DNA of 64,000 nucleotides from Lepturacanthus savala (Eukaryota > Chordata > Actinopteri > Scombriformes > Trichiuridae), in the NCBI GenBank assembly GCA_030544235.1, contig CM060468.1, positions 9,027,758 to 9,091,757 of the forward strand. The letters run 5' to 3'. The position numbers and the translations under genes were made by a program. The notes beneath the pieces were generated by a model. That model did no database searches. It was not told the origin of the DNA and worked only from the letters and a program-made list of their open reading frames with translations. Numbering within the stretch: position 1 is the first letter of the stretch; every line of letters begins with the position of its first letter. Below, one piece after another: positions 34,901 through 46,400 of the stretch.

Positions 34901-37900
34901 GTATATAAATAAATATACCAGTAAATGTCCATATATTTTAATTTTCCATTGAATTAATGAGTAAAAATTTTTTGTGTGTATGTATTATTTGTGTATTTAT
35001 TTAGGTATTCTCTCACTCACCCAATTCTTTTTCACCTCAATATATAAAATGGAAATTAAAACTTGAAATTAAATAGGAAATAAATACTAAATTAAATACA
35101 TTTATTTATTTATTTTAAATCATGGTAGTCCTCTATATAAATGGATCTACATTCTGTAATTATGGAATTATAGTGAAAATAAATTATTCTCCTTTTTTCT
35201 GGGGACCCCCCTGGCACCTCTTCGAGGACCCCTGGGGGTCCCTGGACCGCACTTTGAGAACCACTGATTTATTTCATACAGTTAACAAGTACTTTCATCT
35301 CTAAAGTTTAATTCTTGAGGGGACAAAAGAAAGAACAAAAGTTCCGCAAACATATAAAAACCAAACCATCGTTCTGGACTATCCTCAGTTTTTCTCCTGC
35401 TTCCTATCACTGTCTTCCAGGGTATCGGCCATGCTGTGGGTCACTAATCACACACTGTGGCGGCTGATTAATCTTCAACCGAGTGTCGGCTGATACCAGC
35501 AGCCGCTGAGAAACTGCTTTCTAAAAACCCTTAAAAACAAAATCTTCTGTCCCCACAAAGAATCGAGCGATTACATCCACCACAGCTGGATCCACATTCT
35601 GTGGCTTTGGGATTTTCCGGATTGAGATTTCTTCTGTTTGTCTCTTTGTTAAGATCTGTCTGTCGCTCTTGAACATCTCCTTATTTACTACAGTCAGTAT
35701 CAATAGAAAACTTTTCACAAAATAGAAAAAAAAAGTTGTTGTATTGAATATGTTCAGTCTGGTCACCAGTTACATGTGTGAATGTGATTCTTTTCCCATC
35801 AGGTCCTGAAGGAGCACTGTTCCAGCATTCAGTGGAGGTTCCACTGCTGAGGTCTGAACTTTTCAAAGACCTGAGGTGAGCGTTTCAGCCGTCTTATATC
35901 TATCATATTATTAGAAAAAGCATCAGCACTGAGTCCTACAAACACAGGTGTGGTAGTCAAGGGAAAAGTGGACCTGACGACCCATTAATCTCCTGATTAG
36001 TTGTAGCTTATTTGATCTGATTCTGAATCTAGAGTTGTCGCCTATTGTCCTGTTCAAGAATATTAATCAAAATTTGCACAAATGTCATGAATTAAAATGT
36101 TAGTGCACAAACCACATGTATTTGAACAGATATTTGACCACAAGGAGGCCAAATGCATCATTTCAGGTGAACAATCCAGTCAATATACAGCTCTAGAAAA
36201 AAATAAGAGACCACTGCAAAATGATCATTTGTTTTTCGTTCTTTTTTACTACTTTTATAGGTATGTGTTTGGGCAAAATGAACATTTTTGTTTGAGTCTA
36301 TAAACTACTGTCATTACCCAGTACAGATTTCCCCCAAATTCCAAATAAAAATATTATGGTTTAGAGCATTTATTTGCAGAAAACAAATGGTCAAAATAAC
36401 AAAAACGACACAATGTTTTCAGACCTCAAACAATGCAAAGAAAACAAGATAAAAGTCATTTTAAAACAACATAATACTAATATTTCCACTTAAGAGGAGT
36501 TCAGAAACCAATATATGGTGCAATAACGGTTATTTTTAATCGCAGCTTTCATGCATCTTGACATGCTCTCCACAAGTCTTTACCATTGTTCTTGGTTCAG
36601 TTGTTCACCGAAATCAGTACCACTTTAAGCAGAAACTGGAATGAAATGGCTGCGATACATGTAGAGATGCTGATTTTAGACAAAAAATGCAGTGGTCTCT
36701 TATTTTTTTCCATAGATGTAATGTCATTTGATCCAATTGCAGCTTAAAACCCTATTATATATATATATTTTTAATAGCTCAACAGATCAACCTCTAATTT
36801 CTCCCCCTCCACAAAACTACAGAGAAGCGTGTTTTACTGTGTAGTAAAAATAAAAAGGCTGATAAAAGACAGAGATGTTTCACTTCAGGTTGGAGTCTCC
36901 TACCCGCTCGCTCAGTTTGGATGCACCAAAAGGCGTCCACATGAAAGCCCTGGCTGGCAACATCGAAGTCGCTTCCAACATGGACGTCGTGCTGCAGTCC
37001 AGCGTCGGACTGGTAAGACCAACATGGGAGAATGCTACATCCCAACATCAGATCTGTTTTCCTTCATATATTTGATTACCAAGGGAAAGTAGCGTGTGTT
37101 TTTTCTATAATCTCAGTCACACCTGGGAGATTTCCAGCCTCACAGCCTTAGAGAACTCATTAGGCCACACAGCTCCATTCTATACTATGGGAAATGAATG
37201 TGTATGCATTGGCTTGTGGTTGTTAAGGTCCTGACCGTACTGCCAACGATCTGTTTGGACTTCTACAGTGACCAACAGTGGGTTCATTGCCTTTTTGCTA
37301 CAACATGTTTATGTGGGCTGTGTAGGTCTGTTATGGCGCAGCGGTTTTGCAGTTTCCATGTTACTGTTTAGAGTGAGGTTTGGTGATTGATTCAGGCTGG
37401 ATAATTGCGGTGCAGCTAACAATCTGAACAACAGAAAGCATTTGTATTACAACTTTTTTTTAACTTATTTAACAGTGAAGCATCGCATTTATATGACAAA
37501 GTTTGAGGGTCTAAATTGCTGTGGTTAATAGCAAAAAACATATTTGAATGCTCGCATTCTCTATTTAAGAATTTGAGCTTGTCAATACAATTTTCATACA
37601 TCACATTCTATTTTTTGGACTCGTTTAACGTCCCTCTCGCTCCCAGCCACATGATGCATGTACATACTCGGCTTCAGTGGAAAGAACAGGGCAGAGGGGT
37701 GTTTTCTTCTCGTTTCAATGCAATTCTGTTCAGCTGTAATTGTCCTTGCTGTCTGCTGTGCAGCTGGTGCTGGATGCTGAGACCGTGCGCATGCCGCGGC
37801 TGCCCCTGAGCAACGGAGGGGTCTCTGAGAACGCTCAGGGTCTCTACGAGGTCTGCGTGTGTCCCAGCGGAAAGCTCTTCCTGTCCAAGGCCGGGGTCAC

Positions 37901-37931
37901 CTCCACTTGTAGCGAGAACCAGGAGTGCTGA
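28968..37931 (+). CDS. sgcg: Gamma-sarcoglycan
   Basis: SGCG is a type II single-pass subunit of the muscle sarcoglycan complex in the dystrophin-glycoprotein complex. Coding exons: 28968-29162, 30513-30617, 33493-33580, 34423-34542, 35803-35875, 36889-37012 and 37764-37931, giving 290 residues (human 291). A splice acceptor precedes the ATG at 28960. MVREQY opens the protein; KIGIYGWRKRCLYLFVLILI leads into a membrane segment at about residues 36-58. EGESEFLFPVYAEEIHSR, the site N111-V-S, LRITGPEGALF and LESPTRSLSLDAPKGV follow. The C-terminal cysteines C266, C268, C284 and C290 keep the family pattern; C290 is the last residue. MVREQY and the link to SACS favour gamma over delta. Introns hold two DNA transposons. 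The very long intron 3 (30618-33492) has no recognised element. Confidence 0.96.
33780..34030. other. Candidate conserved non-coding block in SGCG intron 4
   Basis: This stretch is less AT-rich than the surrounding intron, without repeats or an open frame, and contains runs such as GGATCATATTTGTGTGTCTT and CTTGATCATTAAGCTGTAAA that read like constrained enhancer sequence. This is an impression only; conservation was not tested. Confidence 0.2.
34725..35266. mobile_element. Non-autonomous hAT element in SGCG intron 5
   Basis: The ends are CAGTGGTTCTCGAACTTTTT and GCACTTTGAGAACCACTG. The flanks are ATTTACTT (34717-34724) and ATTTATTT (35267-35274), a 7/8 match to an 8-bp target duplication. 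The 542-bp AT-rich interior has no transposase. Confidence 0.88.
36188..36718. mobile_element. Non-autonomous Tc1-type element in SGCG intron 6
   Basis: CAGCTCTAGAAAAAAATAAG plus AGACCACTGCA at the left is mirrored by TGCAGTGGTCTCTTATTTTT at the right. TA flanks both ends (36186-36187, 36719-36720). The 531-bp interior has only short fragments of open frame. The terminus matches a well-known fish Tc1 family. Confidence 0.85.
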
Positions 37932-39234
37932 ACAGACTCTGACTGGGCGATTGATTTTTTTTTTTCCATCTCCCAGAAGAGGCGTCTTCTGGGAGGCAAC
38001 AAGCACAACTGTTTATATCTGGCCTGAGTTAAAAAAAAAAAAAAAAAAAAGGCATCTTCATACCACAGTGGACCCACGATGAGCTCACTGGAATATGAGG
38101 CTGGTAAAAATACAAATGCCTGCTGGTGTACGTGTTGAAGATGTCATGAAATGCATCCTTTTAGTTGCATTTATGACCTTTTAACCTTTTCAGCTGAAAT
38201 AAATCCACTCCTGCATCCGTGCTTTTAGAGGATTCTTTACACACAGTATCATGGCTGGGCAATGAGGAGCTGGTTAACAGCTTACATCCTATGCAATATT
38301 ATCTTGTGGTGCAATAAATAAAACTGTCGCCTATCGAGGGCTTGGACTGATTTAAAAAAAAAAAAAGTCAGAATTTAATTGAATATATGTTTTGTATCCT
38401 TCCACCCTTCTGGCTCCAAGCCCTCGGTATGTAGTGATTTTGTTTTGGTGTTTAGCATGTTTTAATTGATTGGGGGGAAAAAAAAAACTGAGAAATGCTG
38501 GTTTATATTTTTCATGTCAATTCAGAGATAGATTTTTATCTCTGTGTTTTGTTTTTTTTACTCAAATTCAGAACAACTGGGTAGTTTCTTGTTTTGGTTC
38601 AAATGGTTTATAGCGTTGACATGGAAATTTCATTTCTCTATGGCACCATGAAATGTCACTAGCACGGTATCACTTGTGAAATTAGAGTTCTTTTTCTGTT
38701 TTTATCATTATGTGTGTTTGGCCTGTGCTATTATTAAGCCTCAGATACGCATGTAATTAAGCTTTAGCTTCAAGACCGACAGTTTCTTGCAACTGTGTTT
38801 GTCTTTGTTCAGTGACTTCATTTACAGTCTATGAATAACAAGACATTAACTTGGCCAAAAAGGAGAAAAAAAATAGATCTAATAAACTGTAGTTGTGGGT
38901 ATTTTTTGATTTAGAGTTGAAAAATAATAAATTATTGTATTCACTTGATTTGTTTTCTTTTCTATTTACATGCATGGCAAGTGCATAGCAACATTTGCCT
39001 CTATTGTAAGATTAAGGTTCTCAGACCACTACATCAAAAAGGGCAGTATTTTGTAGTGATAGCTACATTGAGTTTAGCATCAATTTATATTGCATTTCTG
39101 CAAGACTGTTTTTTATCATAATTTACACCATGATCAGTGTTGATAAGTGGTTATTTTGCAGTTCTCACCTATGTTTTGCCATATTTTGATAAAAGTGTGT
39201 AATTTGTATTTATTAATTTTGTAAATTTAATAAA
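37932..39234 (+). other. sgcg: SGCG 3' UTR
   Basis: Two poly(A) signals are plausible: overlapping AATAAA at 38313-38322 and AATAAA at 39229-39234, followed by a T-rich stretch. The UTR is AT-rich with a 20-bp A run near 38031-38052. Use of the distal site would give a 1.3-kb UTR. Confidence 0.55.
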
Positions 39235-39847
39235 CTTTGTGCTATTCTTCTATTAACTGTCTGGTAGATCTATTAATTTTCTTGTTTCTCTTAAGACTGA
39301 TGTTTTTTAATTAAATCATATGGACAAAGGGCACTCACATTCTTGCAGTCTCCACTGTTTCTTGTTTTCTGCACCTTATGTGACAGACACATTGCATCCC
39401 AACCATCTTAGTTGGTTCTCTGATGCTCTCTAGTGGAAATGTTCTGTACGACCATGAAACACAAAAACAGTGTGACGTTCAGTAAAGATGGAGGATCAGC
39501 AAACCACAGCTTGTTCTGATTCCATACAGTAGATCCAATTTTTTTTGCAGCATACTGTGGCAGAGGGGATATTTATTTCTGACCTCAGCACTATGATTAA
39601 TTTTCTTATGATTAATTTGATCTGGCTCAGAATGTAACTTCTTTCAAATCCACGAAAAAAATCCATGTCAGAAAAAACAGATTTTTGGCATGTGTAAAAT
39701 CATCTTAAAAAACAGTGAAATGCCACAAATCTTTAAATCTTTAAAAATACAGTAGAACACTGAAGAACAATTATTTAATTATTTAACACATTTAAATTGT
39801 GCTACATTTTTCATTTGCAGTGATTCTCAAAGTGCAGTGTTAAAACT

Positions 39848-40030
39848 AGAGATGGGTCGATCCGATCGGATTCTGATCTTGTCAAATCAACTGGATCGGA
39901 GATCCAGGTTCCGGTATCGACAGATCAACCGAATCGGCACCGGTATCGACACGGCCGATATAGATATGTCGATACCATAACAGATACCCAACTCGGACGA
40001 TACGTCGATACCAGAGCCGACACCGATATC

Positions 40031-40114
<84 letters not shown>

Positions 40115-41470
40115 ATATTGATGTATCGTACCGGTATCGGTATCGGCAGGTATCGATGTCCGTTATGTATAGCTTTGCCGATACCAGAACCGATATCCGG
40201 GCCAATCGATGGGTCGATACCGGAACCGATATTGGCGCCGGAACCGATATCGACACCGGGTCGGTATCGTTTCCTGTATCGATGTATCGACTGGGTCGGC
40301 TATCGGTTCTGGTATCGACAAATCTATTGGATCGGGTATCGAGTGAAACATGCCGTTTCAGTGATCTGATCCAGTCAGGCATCAAGTTACTTTGACTCTG
40401 TTGTAGTTACATCATCAGGCAGCAACATGGAGCCACCACCGGACCAAGTCATTTGGAAACATTTTAAACTTAAGATAATAACATAATCCATGAGGGAGGT
40501 ACCAACCATACACCAGGTAAAAAACTAAAGAAAGTCCGGCACAAAAATGAAAAATCAGGCAAAAATCACCAAAATAAGTCATATTCAGGACTGGATGTAA
40601 GGGACTTTTTTCCCCCTGTTTTTTTCTTTCATTCATGTATCAGGATGCTGCGCATGCGTTTGGACCTTATCAATATCAAGGAGCAAATGCTTAAAGAAAT
40701 AACACATTGTGGACTGTATGTAGCGGAGTTTTTTCCTTTTGCCTGCTTTTTCTTTCGGTTTTGTACCGGACTTTTTTCCCCTTTTTTTCTTGTACCGGAC
40801 TTCCTTCCTTCCTGGTCCTAATCCTCCGTCATACAACCGGATGTAGCGCGTATGTTTGGCGCCCATTGATATCAGAGAAAATGCTTTTGTTGGCAAATGT
40901 TGAAGTGAAAGCGATAGCGAAGCTGTTTGTGGAAGAGACTGTAGACCACCACGGCTGAACTGACCAATCACAGCCCTTTGTAGTTCACAACGCGCAACCG
41001 ACGCGTCGCGTAGCAACAACAACGCAGCGCGTCCCCGCGCGGACCTGCCAGTTAAACACATCTGTAAGTGCATCGCCCCGTTTCCCGTTTATATTACTTT
41101 AATAAATACACTCCGTTTCTCTACCAAACTTTTCTTATTGTTAACGATGATTAAAGACTAACAGCGCATAGTGAACTAATGATCACTTTGATATAGAAAG
41201 CGGAATTCTTGGCACTGTTCCAAAAAGTCGTTCATTATTTTTTTTTAATTAATTATTAATCTCAGTATAATAAAAGAAGCAAAATCATCTTTAGTAGACA
41301 TGGAAAATATAGTTTGATAGAGCTTTACATATGATTTTAGCTGAAAAGATGCTCATCCACCTTACCATCCATGCTAAAGGGGTGATTCCACCTTATGTCC
41401 ACATAACAGTTCATTCATTCAACAAAAGTATCGGATTGGTATCGGATATCGGCTGATATGGCCACATACA
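39848..41470. repeat. Decayed hAT-like element with TATCG palindromes
   Basis: It begins near GAGATGGGTCGATCCGATCG and closes near GTATCGGATTGGTATCGGAT, both typical of fish hAT termini that carry CGATACC/GGTATCG strings. Between 39890 and 40375 the motif GGTATCG or its complement recurs many times. A GC-rich part at 40960-41050 (ACGCGTCGCGTAGCAACAAC) resembles the promoter side of such elements. No transposase frame survives. Limits and target duplication are unresolved. Confidence 0.55.
40033..40112. repeat. (AT)40 microsatellite
   Basis: An uninterrupted 80-bp AT run in the middle of the GGTATCG palindrome cluster. Confidence 0.97.
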
Positions 41471-42038
41471 ACACAACACAAGGAAAATAATAAGCGTTAA
41501 AATAAAAAAAAAAACTTTCTGAATAAAAGGGTTATAGTCCCTGGGTCAGATTGCATATTGGTACCATATTATAATTGAATTGTGATTTTTTTTTTAAATT
41601 CCTAGTTTATGTTTTGACAACAGATGGACATCATGATGGACCTTGGGACTGGCAGCTTATTAGTGGTTATCACCTCTATCGTTATGGAAACAAACCTGAC
41701 ATAAATGGAGATGATATATGAGATTTCTGCCCAAATCATCCTGAAAATTTAAGGTCTGTCATCATGTCTAAAACTGAAAAATTATGTGTATATTCTAACT
41801 TTGGTGAATCCTTTCCTGTGAGTTTTGCGGTTTTTAATCTTATCTTTTGTATTAGGGCTAAAATAAAAGCAAAAATTGTGGAAGAAATTGATGTCACTGA
41901 TGATTTCAAGAGCTCCTTTGACCTCTGTCTTTGTCAGAAAATTCATCAATGGCCTTGAATCAACAAGTGCAATTTCCCCTTTAAAATTATACAAAACACA
42001 ATATTCTAAACATTGAAAAAAATGTTGTAACCATGAGC

Positions 42039-42059
42039 ATATATATATATATATATATA
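42039..42059. repeat. (AT)n microsatellite
   Basis: A short AT run of about 21 bp just beyond the SACS poly(A) site. Confidence 0.85.
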
Positions 42060-42101
42060 CTGTTCTTTTTTTTAAGTTTACTTAAACAAAAACGGACATC
42101 A

Positions 42102-43468
42102 TTTATTTAAGGGAAATTTATTAGGCCTTTCTATGGCACAGTGTACATCATCATGTATGATACACAGGGTTTATTAGGGGATTCTCTTGGCCGAGTCACC
42201 TCAAGCTTGAGGTTTAATAAGACAACAGATACGAAGAAGCACATTTTAAATTATGTTTCAAAATGACATTTACAATATGTGGTCATTGTATGCATAGTCC
42301 TTCAAATCAAAGGTAAAACAAAGCTGGAAAAATGGTAAAAAACTAAACAAAACAAAAACAAACAAACAAAAAAACACAAGTACCACAGTTTGCTGTTCTA
42401 TGTTCCTTAAACCAGACAATGTTCAAATTACAAAAAAAAATTATGAACATGGTTTCACGCTGGCAAAAGTCATTTTAAGGGTTGTGCCCAAATGATAGCG
42501 TACATATATATGGCTCTTCATTTTAATAAATTGTTCTACTGAGTATTCCCAAACACACCATCACTGTTAAAAGAAACTTTTGGATGACTTGTATAAGCAA
42601 AAGCTGAGCTATAGACCTTATCTTGTCATAGATATCAAAGCAGTAGACTCACTTTCTTAGGGCCACATAGTACAATCGGTTTATATGAACAAGTAATGAT
42701 GCATAAAAGTCACCAAATGTTACTTTATAGAGTAACAAAACATATCCCCAATAAAAAAAAAATTGTGTATAAAGTAAGAATAAAGTTTTTCAATCACAGT
42801 TGGATTCTGCTTGCCGAGTTGACATAAGCACTCTGCAAGTGCAAGAAAGGAGTTTCAAAAAGTGCTTTATCCATAAACAAGTGACTGGCTATGTTACATA
42901 AAATTTACATCTTTTACAGAAATGATATGAAATCAACCTACAAAAAAAAGACAATTTACAAGCATGATTGTAATTTCCTTGATTTGCTCATGTTGCACGA
43001 CAGTAGTTGCAGTATTTGACATTTAGAGATGATCAGTGACTTCATTATAAGCACATCCTTTGAGTATAATCACTCACTCAACTGTTTTTCTATAGCAAGA
43101 AAATATCTGTATTTATATTTTTTGTATAAAAGATAAAGTAAAAAAGCAGCATATTTCTTTTTAATCTAACTCAATGTGGGTGACTTTGGTAAACAAAACA
43201 TATTGCTGAGGCATTTGTATGTACAGCATATGCAGATTTTCTCTTTTTTTTTCTCACACATTACAGCAAATCTATATTGAGACAGCCTAATAGGTTATGG
43301 AGCCATATTATAGGTAGAAACTGCATATGTACCATAAGTTGCCAGCTGGATACATCAGTTTTATTCAAAGTGATGTACATAATTGCATTGCGCACAGCCA
43401 CAGGGGTCCTCTATGCCACAGAGGATGTATGCATACTGTAGTTTCATTGTCATATTGAACATCATTCA
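42102..43468 (-). other. sacs: SACS 3' UTR with poly(A) signal
   Basis: AATAAA on the minus strand (TTTATT at 42102-42107) lies about 1.36 kb past the SACS stop. The stretch between is AT-rich and has no other gene. It faces the SGCG 3' end about 2.9 kb away, with the TATCG repeat between. Confidence 0.55.
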
Positions 43469-46400
43469 TTATATTTTTTGCTGCACAAAGGTTTCGAGCT
43501 TTATAATAATCCGTGCAGTACATTCCATCACTCTCATTGCCACCTCAGATGTAAACCTGTCATTGGGGATCTGTGGAAATGGCAGGAGATCAGGATAGCG
43601 AGTTCTCAGACTGTCCACACCATATCCTTCCAGGATCTGAACATCATTGGCAAGTCCTGTTAACTGAGAGTTGTACTCCTCCACCTTTTGAGCCAGGGCC
43701 GTGGGTTTCACATCTTTATCGGACTTTCCTCTGACTGCATAGTCCGCAGCTATCAGTGCAAGCTTTGTGGCCAGGTAGCATTTAAAACAAACCCACTCAT
43801 TGGCATTTTTATGAAGATCATTCCGAGCAGCAGAGTAATTAGCTCTGGCTTGCCTCAGCCATCTGCGAGCTTCCACAGGGTTTCCAACTGTCTTGAAAGT
43901 CGGAGGCACAAAGAAACGGTTCGAACGTGATGAACCTGCAGAGCTTGTATAATTTTCTCGAAAGTGTTGCTTCTCTGACTTATGACTTGTTGCTTCTTGG
44001 TTCCATGATGAATAAAACCTTTGAAATGAGAACTTCTCTGACTGGAAGCGAGTTGATGATGTGGAGAAGGGTCTCCTGGAAGCTCTGTCTGTGTTTTGCT
44101 GATCAGCCAAAGTTTGTTTTTCCATTCTGTTGATCTCATTCTGTAAGTGCTTAAAGACTTCCGTGGCAATATCCAGATTCTCTGCATTTTTGTCGGGATG
44201 CCACTTGAGATACAATCTGCGGATTATCTTTTTTCTCTCTGTATCAGAAAGCTTCCAAGCTTGTTCAACTACTAATGTCACTTCTTTCAAAATCTCAGGC
44301 AACGCATGAAGCTTGATCTTTTTTGGAGACTGTTTCTGTGGGGGTGGTCTCTGGTTTTCCTTGCCAGCAAAAAGAGGAGGGATCATTCGTAGACCAGAGG
44401 TGCGACTGTCTGGGCTTGCGGGAGTTGTTGGGGCATTAGTGTCCCTCACATGGGCACTTTCATCTTGTCTTGAAAATTTGTACAAGTCAAGAGAACTGAC
44501 TATTTTGTACTCACTGTAACCAATGTCAATCTGGAAGCATTTCCCAAGGAAAGTTATGTTTTCTTCCTCTTCTCTTTCTACTTCTTGAACAATAATGGCA
44601 TATGTATAGGTGGGATGATAGGACCCATACATGTCTCCACCTTCAGAGTCTACAAGGTAACCCACATATTCTCCTGGGTAAAAAACATTCATTGGATCCA
44701 TGAGGAGTGTGTGATGTATCTCAGCTGGTATGGGGGTTCCAGGGAGGGGCAGCTCAAGTTTTGAAGGCTCTGTTGAATCATATTTTACACCAAGGTTGTC
44801 CAGCTTCTCTGTGATTCTGTAGATGTCATTGCACCCCAACATGGCAATTAGATAGGATGTGTCAGATATCAAATTGTCTGTAGCAGATTTCAACGTCATA
44901 GCCAGTGCTAAGAGGAAATTAATGTCTTTGCTGTCTGAGTGCTGGATGTAGAGGTGAATCACAGCAGTCCCATACCTCTTGAGGAAGGCAAGTGTTTCAC
45001 TGCGGCTGTGTGGGATGGGACTACATCCTTTCACTCTTAATGTAGTCTGGAGTTTTTCAAAACAAGACACTTTTAATCCTTCACAAAGTGCTTTGCAGAG
45101 ACGTATAGCTTTTTCTTCATTCACAAGGTAGGCATTGTCATTCTCATGTTTCATTATTCTGATTAGTCCTGTGATGAACTGCTCAGATGACAGCAGCAGC
45201 TGGAGGCGACCTTGAAGTGAACATAGAGCTCCGAACTGGCACATTTTTGGTGAATCTTCATCGAGTTGCTCTTCCAAAATGCTACTCAATAATCTTGGCC
45301 TTAATTTCTGTGGGAGCAGCATAATCAGCTTTGTGTGGAAAGCATGATCTTTGCCTAGATAGCACTGGCTCATGTCCACAAGCATCTGAACCCCAACATT
45401 GCCCTGAATTCTGCTTTTGAAGTGTGGGGCATCATCAAACACCAAACTATTGGATTTTGCTAATCTACCATCATGGCTTGGCAAATAAAATATCAAATCT
45501 TTTAGACTCTCAAGATCTTTCCGGATTTCTACTGGATCATTATGCAGAGACTTGAATAACCCCGAAACAGCTCTTTTCACAGTTCTCATTTCATTTGGAT
45601 CAAGCTGCTTGCCCTCTGAACTTCTGTAAATTCGCCCCAGAACTTCAACATATTGTTTAGTTGACACAATATCCTCTGTGCCAAGAAGTTTAAACAGTTG
45701 ATGGAAAGTACCAAGTTCTAGAGGTAACTTGTACAAGTAGGGTTTAAAGTCAGCTTCGTTGTCCAAATTAATCACAACCTCTTCAGGTTTCAGCAGCTTC
45801 CAGCCATCTTCAACCATGACAAAAGCCACCCCGCGAAGCTGGTAGCGAAAATCCCTTTTATCTGCATTGAGGAACTCGTAGGTGGACCTTAAAACTTTGT
45901 TTCTGGTTTTCACTATTTCATCATCTGGATTGGAAATGTTGCAGATGTTCTTGCAGTTGCTTATGACTTTTTCCAATGGCGGGTCCAAGTTGACACCTAG
46001 CATGTTCAGCACTTGATCAAGTTGTTCCTGTCCAGTGAGAGTACACTCCTCCTGGTCATTAATGCATGATGGTGTAGCTTTTTCAGGGAGAATTGGGCAA
46101 GATGTCCAGAGCAAGTTAATGACATCAGTTTGCTTGAATTTTGGATTGACCTGAGACCCACTGAAACGAATCAGAGGAAGTGTGCAGCTCATCTCTTGGT
46201 ACTGGGAATGAAGCTTGCTGAGTTCTTTGGGGGCTCTCTCAGGACACAGGAATGGTATCATTGAGAGCTCTTTGAGAAAAGTACCCCTGAACAGGTCTGT
46301 CCTCTCTGTGAAAATATGGTTCAAGAGAACATTGACAATGGTTTGAACTCTCTCTTTGGTCCAGCTCTCTGTTTGGGATTTGATGCTGACCTCTTTTGCA

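Noticed and set aside
28968..37931. Delta- rather than gamma-sarcoglycan
   Set aside because: MVREQY start, SEFLFPVYAEEIHSR text and the direct link to SACS all favour gamma; delta begins with a different N-terminus.
40113..40395. Overlapping 62-90 codon frames on both strands with repetitive RYRYR and DTGTDIG patterns
   Set aside because: They arise from the GGTATCG repeat; open on both strands and without any protein similarity.
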